Shown piece after piece: positions 1 through 9,427 of a DNA stretch of 64,000 bases. Source of the DNA: Paenibacillus sinopodophylli (lineage in GTDB: Bacteria; Bacillota; Bacilli; Paenibacillales; Paenibacillaceae); assembly GCF_005930355.1 (NCBI RefSeq), contig NZ_VDBO01000001.1, forward strand, positions 2,029,135-2,093,134, read 5' to 3'. The first letter of the stretch is position 1. The number at the start of each line of letters is the position of its first letter. The position numbers were made by a program, and so were the translations under genes. The notes beneath the pieces were generated by a model, which made no database searches, had not been told where the DNA came from, and was given only the letters and a program-made list of their open reading frames with translations.

Positions 1-73
1 ACTGAACATTGCTATTTGCGGTTACGCTCCCATACGATTTCGTAATGCTGTCCATTTGCAGCAACATGTTCAT
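1..73 (-). CDS. ABC transporter ATP-binding protein, N-terminal fragment (cut by window edge)
   Basis: Only the first 24 codons are inside the window. A strong ribosome-binding site (AAAGGGAGGAGC) precedes the ATG, and the peptide begins MNMLLQMDSITKSYGSV, the usual opening of an ABC ATPase before the Walker A motif. It follows a BMP-family binding-protein gene in the same direction, so it is most likely the ATPase of that nucleoside or sugar uptake system. The Walker motifs lie outside the window, so the subfamily is inferred from context only. Confidence 0.75.
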   Translation of the reverse strand, partial: MNMLLQMDSITKSYGSVTANSNVQ

Positions 74-99
74 GCTCCTCCCTTTCCACTTCATAACCA

Positions 100-156
100 T
101 TTCATTCCGAGAAATATAGAGAAAGGATGGCGAAATCATATACTTTCCTATATTTT
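100..156 (+). repeat. Family A interspersed element, 3' module only
   Basis: This has the second hairpin of the family (GAAATATAGAGAAAGG...CTTTCCTATATTT) preceded by the last bases of the first module (TTTCATTCCGA). The GC-rich first hairpin is missing. It lies upstream of the ATPase start. Confidence 0.8.
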
Positions 157-160
157 AAAC

Positions 161-234
161 AAAAAAAACCACTTCCTCCGCGCAGGAGGAAGCTTCCAAG
201 CAACAAGCAAGCCGGCTGCATAGTAGCAGCCGGC
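161..234 (-). terminator. Double hairpin with U-run between the binding-protein and ATPase genes
   Basis: Read on the minus strand, a GCCGGCTGC/GCAGCCGGC hairpin (211-234) is followed by a CTTCCTCC/GGAGGAAG hairpin (172-192) and a run of eight T. It lies between the solute-binding gene and the ATPase gene of one apparent operon, so it probably terminates part of the transcripts and favours excess binding protein. Confidence 0.75.
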
Positions 235-241
235 CTATATG

Positions 242-1297
242 CTATTGTGTGAGCGGGTTAACGACTACGATTTTACCTGATTTAATATCTTCAGCGATTG
301 CTTTCACTTTATCTACATTTTCTTGGCCGATGAATGGGCTAAGTGCAGATGTGCTGTCTTTCGTTACAAAAGTAAGACCTACGCCGTCTTCTTTCAAGCC
401 GTAGTCTGCAACGCCTGGTGCGAAAGTTCCTTCTACGAAGCTTTTAACCGTTTCGTATGCAACTGCATCCGTACCTTTCAATTGCGAAAGCACGATATGT
501 TCTGGATCTTCTTCTGTACGGTCTGTATCTTGTCCGGAAGTGAAGAAGCCTTTTTCCTTCGCTGCTTCGAATACGCCGTTATCGCCTACAGCAGCCATAC
601 CTGCGATGAAGTCAGCACCTTTTGATTGTTGAAGCAATGCAAGTTCTTTCCCTTTAACAGGGTCCCCGAAGCTTCCTACGTAGTTAATCAAGAACTGTGC
701 ATCTGGATTTGTGCTTTTCAAGCCTTGCTCGAAGCCTGAAGTATATTTGCTAAGCAGTGGCGCGTCCATTGCAACAACAGCGCCTACGATGTTTGTTTTT
801 GTGGATAGACCAGCAAGTGCGCCCATTAGATAAGAAGCTTCATGCTCGCGGAAGTTAACGCTGCGAACATTCGGAAGGTCTACAACGGTATCGATAACCG
901 CGAACGACTTGTCCGGATTTTCAGCAGCCACTTTTTTCAATGCATCCTCAGCTTGGAAAGTAGCTGTAATAATCAAGTCATAATCTTCAGCTACTGTAGC
1001 ACGAAGATTTTGTTCGAAGCCTGCAGGGTCAGTAGATTCGATTGTTTTAACATCAGCACCGAATTCCTCGCCAGCTTTTTTGAAGCCTTCATCCATCAAA
1101 ACAAAAAATTTGTTTACGCCGATTTTTTCAGGCAGTACAAGCGCGATTTTTTTCTTCTCCACTTTGTCGCCACTTGTGTTATTCGTCGCTGCGCTGTTGT
1201 TCGCTGCGTTTCCTGCATCATTTTTGTTTGATCCGCAAGCTGCTACAATGGCAACCATTAGAAACAAAGATAAAGCTACTGCAAAAACCTTTTTCAT
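242..1297 (-). CDS. BMP family ABC transporter substrate-binding lipoprotein
   Basis: This is an extracytoplasmic binding protein of the Bmp/PnrA (Med) family, which captures nucleosides or related ligands for an ABC importer. The 351-residue product has a lipoprotein signal peptide with lipobox VAAC (Cys21), then a low-complexity Asn/Ala linker and a type I periplasmic-binding fold starting near residue 50 (KIALVLPEKIGVNKF). The length is normal for the family. A GGGGAG ribosome-binding site precedes the ATG. A MarR gene lies just upstream and the cognate ATPase gene just downstream. The ligand cannot be told from sequence: purine nucleosides are likely, but simple sugars or drug-related substrates are possible. 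Confidence 0.88.
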   Translation of the reverse strand: MKKVFAVALSLFLMVAIVAACGSNKNDAGNAANNSAATNNTSGDKVEKKKIALVLPEKIGVNKFFVLMDEGFKKAGEEFGADVKTIESTDPAGFEQNLRATVAEDYDLIITATFQAEDALKKVAAENPDKSFAVIDTVVDLPNVRSVNFREHEASYLMGALAGLSTKTNIVGAVVAMDAPLLSKYTSGFEQGLKSTNPDAQFLINYVGSFGDPVKGKELALLQQSKGADFIAGMAAVGDNGVFEAAKEKGFFTSGQDTDRTEEDPEHIVLSQLKGTDAVAYETVKSFVEGTFAPGVADYGLKEDGVGLTFVTKDSTSALSPFIGQENVDKVKAIAEDIKSGKIVVVNPLTQ

Positions 1298-1338
1298 TGT
1301 AATCTCCCCTAAGCCATTAGATGTATTAATTCCTCTTA

Positions 1339-1367
1339 ATCCTAGTTGGATTATCGGAATTTGTCAA
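1339..1367 (-). promoter_or_regulatory. Sigma-A type promoter of the BMP transporter gene
   Basis: On the minus strand TTGACA (1362-1367) is followed after 17 bp by TAGGAT (1339-1344). An 8-bp inverted repeat AATTTGTC/GACAAATT (1358-1365 and 1381-1388) overlaps the -35 box and could be an operator for the adjacent MarR protein. Confidence 0.65.
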
Positions 1368-1442
1368 CCTTTTTCGTTTCGACAAATTTCTTGTTTATTC
1401 TACACTAATTTGCCGTATATTAATAATGAATTATGACAATAG

Positions 1443-1901
1443 TCACGAATTTGTAACATCCGATTCCATATTTCTACTCATGCATTCAAAAAGCTGGACA
1501 CCTTTCTCCATATCCGCGTCGGACATGCCATCAAAAAGCTTATGCATCATTTTGGAACGCGTCATTTCAATAAAATTAACGATGTTTAAGCCTTCCTCTG
1601 TGATTTCAAGCATAACCACTCGGCGATCCTTCTCGCCACGTTCCCGCTTCACATAACCAAGCTCGATTAGACGGTCGGCAATTCCGGTAACACCGCCGCT
1701 CGTTATCAATAGCTGTTCCGCCATTGCAGATGCCTTCTGTGCACCGGATTGCGCAAGAATGATAAGCATTCTGCCATGGGTCATCCCGAGGCCATGTACA
1801 TTGTAAGTGTTCCATTCCGTATTGATCTGCCTGCGAACTTGACGGAAGGATTCGTCCAGCTTCATCATTAATTCAAGACGTTCCGCGCTTGATGCTTCCA
1901 A
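1443..1901 (-). CDS. MarR family transcriptional regulator
   Basis: This is a winged-helix DNA-binding regulator of the MarR family, expected to be a dimer that senses small molecules. In the 152-residue product the helix-turn-helix and wing lie around residues 50-100 (QLLITSGGVTGIADRLIELG, then KRERGEKDRRVVMLEITEEG), the wing carrying the family-typical DxRxV pattern. The start is a TTG after a GGTGAT ribosome-binding site; an ATG at codon 12 is an alternative. It lies 145 bp upstream of the BMP transporter gene in the same direction and probably controls it, its own expression, or both. No ligand can be predicted. Confidence 0.88.
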   Translation of the reverse strand: MEASSAERLELMMKLDESFRQVRRQINTEWNTYNVHGLGMTHGRMLIILAQSGAQKASAMAEQLLITSGGVTGIADRLIELGYVKRERGEKDRRVVMLEITEEGLNIVNFIEMTRSKMMHKLFDGMSDADMEKGVQLFECMSRNMESDVTNS

Positions 1902-2126
1902 TCGATCACCAACCTATTCTCTATTTCATAGCCACTCCACTCCCCACATTATAACGTTCCTTTATCAGATTAACTATATGAGATTATAGATAAACTGACA
2001 GCTTCAGTCCCTTGAGGAAACTAGCACATATATTCAACCCTTGAATGGATTCATGCCAAAAAGCCAGCCAACATGCAGTCGACTGACAATGAGGCCTTGT
2101 ATTCTGACGATTCCAAAACCAAAACT

Positions 2127-3011
2127 TTACGGTTGCTGCAGAAAGCGCAGCGGCGGCCGCTCCAACAGCGCATAGCGGACAGTCTCCCACAGCTCACGCA
2201 TAAGCTGCTGGAGCGGCCAAGCCGCGGTTGACAGCGCAGATACAACAATCCCATAGTGATGCGTCATAGACGCCCCAGAGACGATCCTGTGCCCTTCGGG
2301 CGAAACAATACGATCAAGCTTCTGCTGGATCAACTCAAGATGTGAGCGGTCTACGCGATCAGAAAACACATAAAAAGTGGCAGAGTGGCTCATCTCCTCC
2401 CAGCAGCCTGGCGCCGTAATCGCATGATTCGCGGGATCAATCTGCTGTCGCTGGAAGAAGATAAGCTCACCCTCATAATGAATGGAAAGCTCATTGCGAT
2501 AAGAGCGGTAATCAAATCGCTCCCCTCGCATGGTACGCCCAGGACACAATACTTCCCCCTGTATCCATACAGAGCCTTGCTGCATCTCCACGCGAGTCTC
2601 ATTCCGGAATGCAGCATCCTTATAGAGCATGACCGGTTCCGGCATATGCTCTACAACCGCATTCGGTGCAAGGACAAATTGCTGCAGCATCGAAGAATCC
2701 TCCGCCACTTTGCTCGGATGCACTTTCGTGTAGGATTGATTCGTAATCATAACATGAGAATCGTCGCCGCAAGTCCATAGCAGCTCATAACGATCACCGC
2801 TAAGCAGTCCCGGAGACACATCCATCACAATAATGCCAAGCTGCCCATCAAGCGGGAACGCTTTAGCGATCTTAATCGGAGCCGTATGAAACTTGTTGTC
2901 AACAATCGTTAGGCCTTGGCGGCTCGTGAATGCAGCCCGAAGCACTGATGTTCTTTTTACCTGCTCACCTTCCTTACTGCCAGCCCAGCTCTTCTGCTTA
3001 GCTCCCTCCAT
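2127..3011 (-). CDS. ureD: Urease accessory protein UreD
   Basis: UreD (UreH) binds apo-urease and, with UreF and UreG, forms the complex that delivers nickel and carbon dioxide to the active site. The 294-residue product has family features, including the segment HTAPIKIAKAFPLD near residue 43 and MDVSPGLLSGDRYEL about 20 residues later. It is the last gene of the operon, and its ATG directly follows the ureG stop. No good ribosome-binding site precedes this ATG. A GTG at codon 23, after an AAGGAAGGTG sequence, is an alternative start, so the first 22 residues are uncertain. Confidence 0.9.
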   Translation of the reverse strand: MEGAKQKSWAGSKEGEQVKRTSVLRAAFTSRQGLTIVDNKFHTAPIKIAKAFPLDGQLGIIVMDVSPGLLSGDRYELLWTCGDDSHVMITNQSYTKVHPSKVAEDSSMLQQFVLAPNAVVEHMPEPVMLYKDAAFRNETRVEMQQGSVWIQGEVLCPGRTMRGERFDYRSYRNELSIHYEGELIFFQRQQIDPANHAITAPGCWEEMSHSATFYVFSDRVDRSHLELIQQKLDRIVSPEGHRIVSGASMTHHYGIVVSALSTAAWPLQQLMRELWETVRYALLERPPLRFLQQP

Positions 3012-3740
3012 TTATGTCGCTGTATGGCGCTGCTCAGCAGGTATGCTGGTTAATTGAACCACATGGGAATGCTCAGTCCCACGGGCGTGTGCGACCTCAT
3101 GTGTCAGCCAGTTCACAATTTCTTCAACACCGTCACCGCCGAACAGATTGGAGAATACGAACGGACGGTCACCGCGCATCCTCAGTGTATCTTTCTTCAT
3201 CACTTCAAGGCTCGCCCCTACATAAGGAGCCAGATCGATTTTGTTAATGACAAGCAAGTCAGAGCGCATAATACCAGGACCGCCTTTACGCGGAATCTTC
3301 TCACCTTGTGCAACGTCGATAATATAAATAAACCGATCCACAAGCTCAGGGCTGAACGCTGCTGCAAGATTATCGCCGCCGCTCTCAATAAAGATTAGAT
3401 CCAAATGATCGAACCGCTGTTCCAGCTCCTCAATGGCTTCGAAATTCATTGAAGCATCCTCGCGGATAGCTGTATGAGGGCATCCGCCCGTCTCAACACC
3501 AATAATGCGTTCCTCAGGAAGCACACCTGTGTTGAACAAAATTTTCGCATCTTCTTTTGTATAAATATCATTCGTAATAACAGCAACGCTGTACTTCAAG
3601 TGAAGCTCACGTGTCAGCCGCTCTACCAGCGCCGTCTTGCCAGAGCCTACTGGTCCGCCAATTCCGATTCGAATTGGTCTCGAAGCGTCAATCGCCGGGC
3701 TTTCCCATTCTTGATGCGTATGTCCTTGTCCTTGGCACAT
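3012..3740 (-). CDS. ureG: Urease accessory GTPase UreG with metal-binding-like extensions
   Basis: UreG is the SIMIBI-class GTPase that couples GTP hydrolysis to nickel insertion into urease. The P-loop GGPVGSGKT, the ESGGDNLAA segment and the NKIDLAP guanine-specificity motif are all present. A GGAGGA ribosome-binding site supports the ATG used here (242 residues); an ATG ten codons upstream lacks one. The protein is longer than the roughly 205 residues usual for bacterial UreG. It has an N-terminal extension containing Cys2, His7 and His9, and a C-terminal tail with the stretch [13 protein letters not shown]. No ureE is present in the cluster, so these ends may hold nickel in its place (inference). 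Confidence 0.93.
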   Translation of the reverse strand: MCQGQGHTHQEWESPAIDASRPIRIGIGGPVGSGKTALVERLTRELHLKYSVAVITNDIYTKEDAKILFNTGVLPEERIIGVETGGCPHTAIREDASMNFEAIEELEQRFDHLDLIFIESGGDNLAAAFSPELVDRFIYIIDVAQGEKIPRKGGPGIMRSDLLVINKIDLAPYVGASLEVMKKDTLRMRGDRPFVFSNLFGGDGVEEIVNWLTHEVAHARGTEHSHVVQLTSIPAEQRHTAT

Positions 3741-3772
3741 TGTACATTCCTCCATTTGTATGTTCTTCATCT

Positions 3773-4465
3773 CTAAGACATAAATAAACGTGAATACAAT
3801 CGCTCATGCCTCATCATTGCAAGCTCTGCCATCGGCATATTCGAATAAGCCTCCTCTGGCGCAAGCCCCTCCGCAATCCTCATCGCTTCCTCCGTTAACG
3901 GAGTGAGTTTCGCGATAAGGAACTGGCCTTCTGTTTGTCCCATTGACATAAGCCGCAGTGCGCTATTGATGCAAGTAACGATGCAAGTATAGAAATAACC
4001 TTGTATCGCCCGCTCTTCAGATATGCCGAGCTGCCAGCAAGCATAGCCATGCGATAGTGGATGAGAAGCGAAGCAGCTTCCAGCCCGCATTGCGTCCGAC
4101 AGCGGCGCCCAGTCCAGCTGTGGATGGATGGCTGATGCAAGCTGCAAGAGTCTCCGTCCCATTTTCTCCACACCGCTGCGGGTTTCTGATGCAACCCGCT
4201 GCAGATGAACGAGCCGTTCAACTGACCACAGCCTCTCCCATTCCGCAACCGGGGCATCGCGATATACCGCTTTAATGACCATTGCATCCGAGCTTGCCCA
4301 GCTTTGCAGCAGCATGGCAGCAGCATAGGCATACAACTGTCCCGATCTATTCATTCTTCCATCTTGAACCATCGATTCGAGTCCGAACGAATGTGAGAAG
4401 CCCCCAATTGGCAAGGCGGAGTCCAGCAACTGCTGCATAGCCAGCCATCTTACGTTATCGTTCAT
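3773..4465 (-). CDS. ureF: Urease accessory protein UreF
   Basis: UreF joins UreD on apo-urease and regulates the UreG GTPase during nickel insertion. The start chosen (230 residues, beginning [20 protein letters not shown]) follows an AAGGGG ribosome-binding site. The segment [16 protein letters not shown] is typical of the N-terminus of the family. The reading frame stays open 22 codons further upstream, but that part is translated from a family A repeat copy and is very unlikely to be protein. The gene follows ureC after this repeat and ends two bases before the longer ureG start. Confidence 0.92.
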   Translation of the reverse strand: MNDNVRWLAMQQLLDSALPIGGFSHSFGLESMVQDGRMNRSGQLYAYAAAMLLQSWASSDAMVIKAVYRDAPVAEWERLWSVERLVHLQRVASETRSGVEKMGRRLLQLASAIHPQLDWAPLSDAMRAGSCFASHPLSHGYACWQLGISEERAIQGYFYTCIVTCINSALRLMSMGQTEGQFLIAKLTPLTEEAMRIAEGLAPEEAYSNMPMAELAMMRHERLYSRLFMS

Positions 4466-4507
4466 ATAAGGCAGCCCCTTCCAGCCTCCAAGACGTTCGA
4501 CTCTCTC

Positions 4508-4611
4508 CCAAGGTGAAACGGCTTTCGCCATTCTTTGGCGGCGCAGCGCGTTTCAGCCCGAGAAATATAAGCCCTTTATAAGCCGAAAAACTTATAAACT
4601 CTTATATTTTA
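4508..4611 (+). repeat. Family A interspersed element between ureC and ureF
   Basis: The copy has the 5' GC-rich module (AAGGTGAAACGGC...GCGCGTTTCA) and a second hairpin with arms AAATATAAG and CTTATATTT. The arms carry a paired extra base compared with other copies. Its second module ends on the ureC stop region. On the transcribed (minus) strand it would form hairpins in the ureC-ureF intercistronic mRNA. Confidence 0.8.
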
Positions 4612-6324
4612 AAAAAGAAAATATCGCTGTGCCATTGGCAGCACTTCGGCTGGCTCGCACGTAATATGCTCACCATCCACCATTACGTGATAGGTTTCTG
4701 CATCTACTTCCAACTTAGGTGTCTCATAATTGTGGATCATGTCCTTCTTCGTCACCGTACGGCAGCCTTTCACTGGTTCAATGCGCTTCTGAAGTCCTAG
4801 CTCCTCAGCAATTCCCCGCTCATATGCTGCTTGAGATACGAACGTGATTGAGCTATTGAACACCAGCTTGCCGAAAGATGCGAACATCGGTCTGCCGAAC
4901 ACCGGCTGCGGCGTCGGAATCGACGCATTCGGATCGCCCATCTGTGCAAAAGCTATGCTGCCGCCCTTCAGCACCATGTCTGGCTTAACGCCGAAGAACA
5001 TCGGGCTCCAGATAACAAGATCAGCGAATTTCCCCGCTTCAAGCGAACCTACCAAGTGGGAAACGCCATGCGTAATTGCCGGATTAATCGTGTACTTCGC
5101 GATATAACGCTTGATACGGAAATTATCGTTTTGCTCCGTGTCTGGAAGCAGCGGCCCTCTTTGATTTTTCATTTTGTCAGCAGTCTGCCAAGTACGGATA
5201 ATAACCTCGCCAACACGACCCATCGCCTGCGAGTCAGAGCTGATCATGCTAAATACGCCCATGTCGTGCAATATATCCTCGGCAGCAATCGTCTCCGGTC
5301 TAATCCGCGAGTCAGCAAAAGCCACGTCCTCTGGTATGCTGCTGTCCAGATGATGGCAAACCATCAGCATATCCAAGTGCTCCTCGATTGTATTTATCGT
5401 GAACGGTCTCGTCGGATTAGTGGATGAAGGCAGCACATTCAGCTCGCCTGCTGCGATAATAATATCGGGAGCATGCCCCCCGCCTGCACCTTCCGTATGA
5501 TAGGTATGAATGGTTCTGCCGCCAATTGCAGCCAAAGTATCCTCAACGAACCCCGCTTCGTTTAACGTGTCGCTATGAATGGCAACCTGAACATCATATT
5601 GATCCGCAGCCTGCAGGCAAGCATCAATCGCGGCTGGCGTTGTACCCCAGTCCTCATGCAGCTTGAGTCCAATTGCACCAGCTTCAATCTGTTCAATAAG
5701 CGGAGCCGTGAACGAGGCGTTGCCTTTGCCCGTGTAGCCAATGTTCATCGGAAAATGCTCAGCCGCCTCCAGCATCCTGCGCATATGCCAAGCTCCTGGC
5801 GTAACCGTCGTTGCATTAGTACCTGTAGCCGGGCCCGTGCCGCCGCCGATCATCGTCGTAACACCGGAGGATAACGCCGTCTCAATCTGTTGCGGACAGA
5901 TGAAGTGGATATGTGAATCAATCGCCCCTGCAGTTACGATTTTCCCTTCGCCCGCTATGACCTCTGTGCTTGCACCGACAATCATATTGGGGTGAACACC
6001 ATCCATAATATCGGGATTCCCCGCTTTCCCAATGCCGACGATAAACCCGTCTTTAATGCCAATATCCGCTTTCACGATGCCTGAATGATCAATAATGACT
6101 GCATTCGTAATGAGCGTGTCGAGCACGCCTTCATCGCGCAGCGCACCGCTCGATTGCCCCATTCCATCGCGGATGACCTTACCCCCGCCGAACTTGCATT
6201 CATCGCCATAAACCGTGTAATCATGCTCTATCTCCGCCCAAAGCTCCGTATCTGCAAGCCTAACGGCATCTCCTGTAGTCGGTCCGAACATCGCTGCATA
6301 GCTTCGCCTATCCATTCTCGTCAT
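4609..6324 (-). CDS. ureC: Urease alpha subunit UreC
   Basis: This is the catalytic subunit of the nickel enzyme that hydrolyses urea to ammonia and carbamate in the cytoplasm. At 571 residues it is full length. Nickel ligands and catalytic residues are all visible: His138 and His140 (SHIHFICPQ), the carbamylated Lys221 and His223 (GLKLHEDWG), His250, His276 ([15 protein letters not shown]), Cys323-His324 on the mobile flap (MVCHHLDSS) and Asp364 (SSDSQAMGR). A GGGAGGGG ribosome-binding site supports the ATG. The start overlaps the end of ureB by 17 bp, which indicates translational coupling. Confidence 0.98.
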   Translation of the reverse strand: MTRMDRRSYAAMFGPTTGDAVRLADTELWAEIEHDYTVYGDECKFGGGKVIRDGMGQSSGALRDEGVLDTLITNAVIIDHSGIVKADIGIKDGFIVGIGKAGNPDIMDGVHPNMIVGASTEVIAGEGKIVTAGAIDSHIHFICPQQIETALSSGVTTMIGGGTGPATGTNATTVTPGAWHMRRMLEAAEHFPMNIGYTGKGNASFTAPLIEQIEAGAIGLKLHEDWGTTPAAIDACLQAADQYDVQVAIHSDTLNEAGFVEDTLAAIGGRTIHTYHTEGAGGGHAPDIIIAAGELNVLPSSTNPTRPFTINTIEEHLDMLMVCHHLDSSIPEDVAFADSRIRPETIAAEDILHDMGVFSMISSDSQAMGRVGEVIIRTWQTADKMKNQRGPLLPDTEQNDNFRIKRYIAKYTINPAITHGVSHLVGSLEAGKFADLVIWSPMFFGVKPDMVLKGGSIAFAQMGDPNASIPTPQPVFGRPMFASFGKLVFNSSITFVSQAAYERGIAEELGLQKRIEPVKGCRTVTKKDMIHNYETPKLEVDAETYHVMVDGEHITCEPAEVLPMAQRYFLF

Positions 6325-6688
6325 GCTTCGTCCCCTCCCACGTCTTCAGACGCTCACGCACAGCTTCAGACATCGCGCCTTGCTCGGCCTTCCCTTGACT
6401 AAGGCTATTCAATCCGTAAGAGAGCTTCGCACCGCCAAGCTCAACAACCGTTACCGGCTTTTCCTCACCCGGCTCAAACCGAACCGCTGTACCTGCAGCA
6501 ATATGCAATCTCATGCCGAAGGCAGCTTCACGATCGAATGTTAAAGCACGATTCACTTCAAAAAAATGAAAATGAGAGCCCACTTGTACAGGACGGTCGC
6601 CAGTATTCACGACAATAAGCTGTTTCGTAAGTCGGCCGGCATTCAACACAATTTCACCTTGAGCCGTTCGATACTCTCCTGGAATCAT
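6308..6688 (-). CDS. ureB: Urease beta subunit UreB
   Basis: This is the structural beta subunit of urease, 126 residues, beginning MIPGEY as is typical, with the conserved segment [13 protein letters not shown] near residue 36. It packs against UreA and UreC in the (alpha-beta-gamma)3 enzyme. The subunit is separate from UreA, as in most bacteria. A GAGAGGAG ribosome-binding site lies upstream of the ATG. Confidence 0.96.
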   Translation of the reverse strand: MIPGEYRTAQGEIVLNAGRLTKQLIVVNTGDRPVQVGSHFHFFEVNRALTFDREAAFGMRLHIAAGTAVRFEPGEEKPVTVVELGGAKLSYGLNSLSQGKAEQGAMSEAVRERLKTWEGTKHDENG

Positions 6689-6721
6689 ATAGGCATGCTC
6701 CTCTCTTTCTTGTATGTATCG

Positions 6722-7027
6722 TTAGCCAGTAATTGGATCATGTATAGTCACAAGCTTCGTCCCGTCAGGAAAAGTAGCTTCCACCTGAACTTCATGAATC
6801 ATTTGCGGAATACCGGGCATCACTTGCTCTGCTTTCAAAATTTGCGTTCCATATTCCATAAGGGCTGCAACGGTCATCCCATCGCGTGCGCCTTCCATAA
6901 TCTCAGATGTAATTAGCGCTACACTCTCAGGATAATTAAGCTTTACGCCGCGATTCATCCGCCTTCTTGCCAAATCAGCCGCAATCGTAATCAGCAGTTT
7001 TTCTTTTTCACGTTCAGTCAACTGCAT
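6722..7027 (-). CDS. ureA: Urease gamma subunit UreA
   Basis: This is the 101-residue gamma subunit of urease and the first gene of the operon. It shows the conserved N-terminal helix ([11 protein letters not shown]), [10 protein letters not shown] and the C-terminal [25 protein letters not shown] ribosome-binding site precedes the ATG, and a promoter-like pair is seen about 30 bp upstream. No nickel permease gene and no urea channel gene are in the cluster, so nickel uptake must be encoded elsewhere. Confidence 0.96.
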   Translation of the reverse strand: MQLTEREKEKLLITIAADLARRRMNRGVKLNYPESVALITSEIMEGARDGMTVAALMEYGTQILKAEQVMPGIPQMIHEVQVEATFPDGTKLVTIHDPITG

Positions 7028-7056
7028 TTCATCACCTCTTCAACCATAATAATTCC

Positions 7057-7085
7057 ATTATAGACAGCTATTAATAGTTAGTAAA
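7057..7085 (-). promoter_or_regulatory. Probable promoter of the urease operon
   Basis: On the minus strand TTTACT (7080-7085) and TATAAT (7057-7062) are separated by 17 bp, giving a start near position 7050. I looked upstream for a GlnR/TnrA box (TGTNA-N7-TNACA) and found no convincing match. Confidence 0.55.
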
Positions 7086-7238
7086 TCATCTCACGTTAGT
7101 TTTTGTGACATAGATTCGAAATAATTCAGAAATTCCGTCAGTATACCTATTTAAATTAAACATCATATTTACACTATTATTCTTATGTTAATAATCGACA
7201 TTATTCGACGTAATTCGATTCACTGCCAACTCTTGCGG

Positions 7239-7334
7239 TTAAGCTTCCCCTAAATACCTCACTTTCTCCGTATGCAAGCGCTCAAACTCGTGAATCTTGT
7301 GCTCGAATTCGTCAATTCTTACACCACTTTCCAT
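7239..7334 (-). pseudogene. 31-codon ORF, possibly the end of a decayed small gene
   Basis: The 548-bp gap between ureA and ilvD holds this short frame (MESGVRIDEFEHKIHEFER, strongly helical and charged) preceded by GGAGAGG at good spacing. Directly upstream on the same strand (7335-7441) other frames give protein-like stretches such as MVRKFGTMPWVIPV and FSMLKGVNDKDYAKHGEG. This suggests a gene of about 70 codons broken by frameshifts. No family was recognised. It could instead be an intact 31-residue peptide gene. Confidence 0.35.
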
Positions 7335-7575
7335 AAAATAATGCCCTCTCCGTGCTTCGCATAGTCCTTGTCATTGACTCCTTTGAGCATACTAAACAGG
7401 AATAACCCAAGGCATGGTCCCAAACTTTCGTACCATTTCACAATGTTTAAGTCTTTATTCATGTTTTCTTAAACACTGTCGGTTAGCCGTTGCTCTCCAC
7501 CTTATAGCCAACGCTTGTCCGTTGTGATAAAATCGAGAGTATCGATAATTTATTATCCACATAGGGGGAACTTAC

Positions 7576-9261
7576 ATGGCGGCCAAAAGAATGCGTTCAG
7601 ACATGATCAAAAAAGGATTCGACCGCGCACCGCATCGCAGCTTGCTGCGTGCCGCAGGCGTTAAAGAAGAAGATTTCGACAAGCCGTTTATCGCGGTTTG
7701 TAACTCGTATATTGATATTATTCCTGGTCACGTTCATTTGCAGGAGTTCGGCAAGCTTGTTAAAGAAGCGATTCGTGAAGCAGGCGGTGTACCGTTTGAA
7801 TTTAATACCATCGGCGTTGACGATGGCATTGCAATGGGACATATCGGTATGCGCTACTCGCTTGCAAGCCGTGAAATTATTGCTGATTCTATCGAAACCG
7901 TAGTTAACGCTCACTGGTTTGACGGTATGGTTTGTATTCCGAACTGCGACAAGATTACGCCGGGCATGATTATGGGCGCGCTTCGCGTCAACATCCCGAC
8001 AATGCTTGTCAGCGGTGGACCAATGAAAGCTGGTAAAACCTCTGATGGCCGTTCTATCTCGCTATCGAGCGTATTTGAAGGCGTAGGCGCTCACCAAGCC
8101 GGCAAAATCAATGACGACGAACTGATGGAGCTTGAGCAATTCGGTTGTCCAACTTGCGGGTCATGCTCAGGTATGTTTACAGCTAACTCCATGAACTGTT
8201 TGGCTGAAGGCATGGGACTAGCAATGCCTGGTAACGGCACCATTCTTGCAGTATCACCAGAACGCAAAGAATTCGTTAAAGATGCCGCACGTCAGCTTAT
8301 GAAAATCATTGATCTTGGCATTAAACCGCGTGATATCGTAACGAAAGATACGATTGATAATGCGTTCGCACTTGATATGGCGATGGGCGGTTCAACAAAT
8401 ACGGTTCTTCACACACTTGCAATCGCGCATGAAGCTGGTATTGAATACCCGATTGAGCGTATTAACGAAGTGGCTGAGCGCGTTCCACATCTTGCAAAAA
8501 TCGCACCAGCATCGGATTACCATATCGAGGATGTTCACAATGCAGGAGGCGTTAGCGCTGTTCTGAACGAGCTCTTCAAGAAAGAAGGCGCTTTGCACGG
8601 TGATTGCATTACGGTTACTGGCAAAACGCTTCGTGAAAATGTCATCGGCTGTGAAATTCAAGATACCGATATCATCCGCACGATCGATAACCCGCATACC
8701 GCACGCGGCGGACTTGCTGTATTGTTCGGCAACCTTGCTCCTAACGGCGCGATTATCAAAACCGGCGCAGTAGACAAATCAGTAGGCGGCTACCATAAAG
8801 GACCTGCTATCTGCTTTGATTCTCAAGATGAGGCACTTCACGGCATTGCGAACGGCAAGATCAAAGAAGGTCATGTCGTAATCATCCGTTATGAAGGACC
8901 ACGCGGCGGCCCTGGTATGCCTGAGATGCTTGCACCAACCTCGCAAATCGTTGGTATGGGTCTTGGCGCTAAGGTTGCTCTCATAACTGATGGTCGTTTC
9001 TCGGGCGCATCACGCGGTATCAGTATTGGTCATGCTTCACCTGAAGCAGCGGAAGGTGGACCAATTGCGTTCGTACAAGATGGCGATATCGTTGAGATCG
9101 ACATGAACAACCGTACGATGGATCTGCTGATCAGCGACGAGGAATTCGAGAAACGCCGTTCCGAATGGAAAGGCTTCGAGCTCAAAATCAAACGCGGCTA
9201 CTTGGCCCGTTATGCACATCTAGTAACATCTGCCAGCACTGGCGGCGTAATGAAAATGTAA
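7576..9261 (+). CDS. ilvD: Dihydroxy-acid dehydratase IlvD
   Basis: IlvD dehydrates 2,3-dihydroxy-isovalerate and its isoleucine counterpart to the 2-oxo acids, the third step of branched-chain amino acid synthesis. The 561-residue protein has the iron-sulfur cluster cysteines in the expected places: Cys42 (VCNSYID), Cys124 (NCDKITPG) and the [10 protein letters not shown] motif (Cys191-Cys197). The ATG follows an AGGGGG ribosome-binding site. It stands alone, without the other ilv or leu genes in the window. It ends at a family A repeat and a strong bidirectional terminator. Confidence 0.97.
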   Translation: MAAKRMRSDMIKKGFDRAPHRSLLRAAGVKEEDFDKPFIAVCNSYIDIIPGHVHLQEFGKLVKEAIREAGGVPFEFNTIGVDDGIAMGHIGMRYSLASREIIADSIETVVNAHWFDGMVCIPNCDKITPGMIMGALRVNIPTMLVSGGPMKAGKTSDGRSISLSSVFEGVGAHQAGKINDDELMELEQFGCPTCGSCSGMFTANSMNCLAEGMGLAMPGNGTILAVSPERKEFVKDAARQLMKIIDLGIKPRDIVTKDTIDNAFALDMAMGGSTNTVLHTLAIAHEAGIEYPIERINEVAERVPHLAKIAPASDYHIEDVHNAGGVSAVLNELFKKEGALHGDCITVTGKTLRENVIGCEIQDTDIIRTIDNPHTARGGLAVLFGNLAPNGAIIKTGAVDKSVGGYHKGPAICFDSQDEALHGIANGKIKEGHVVIIRYEGPRGGPGMPEMLAPTSQIVGMGLGAKVALITDGRFSGASRGISIGHASPEAAEGGPIAFVQDGDIVEIDMNNRTMDLLISDEEFEKRRSEWKGFELKIKRGYLARYAHLVTSASTGGVMKM

Positions 9262-9274
9262 GACCCTTTAATAC

Positions 9275-9371
9275 AAGGTGAACCGGCTGTCGCCGTCCTC
9301 TGACGACGCAGCGCGTTTCATTCCATGAAATATAGCGAAGGGATAGTTACATCATATCCTTTCCTATATAT
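9275..9371 (+). repeat. Family A interspersed element downstream of ilvD
   Basis: This copy has both modules: AAGGTGAACCGGCTGTCGCC...GCGCGTTTCATTCC, then ATATAGCGAAGGGAT...ATCCTTTCCTATAT. The second stem uses a G-T pair (GAAGGGAT with ATCCTTTC). It runs straight into the ilvD terminator. Confidence 0.85.
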
Positions 9372-9422
9372 ACAAAAAAGGAATGCGGGCTCTTGAAAGC
9401 CTGCATTCCTTTTTTGTATATA
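9366..9422. terminator. Bidirectional terminator between ilvD and the anti-sigma gene
   Basis: This is a long near-perfect palindrome, TATATACAAAAAAGGAATGC...GCATTCCTTTTTTGTATATA, with a GC stem flanked by A and T runs. It serves the two convergent genes. Confidence 0.9.
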
Positions 9423-9427
9423 TGCCT

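Noticed and set aside
1298..1442. Purine riboswitch before the BMP transporter gene
   Set aside because: The gap is only 145 bp and contains a normal promoter with an inverted repeat. No purine aptamer core was seen.
7086..7240. GlnR/TnrA site for urease control
   Set aside because: Words such as TGTTAA and TGACAT occur, but none fits TGTNA-N7-TNACA with correct spacing.
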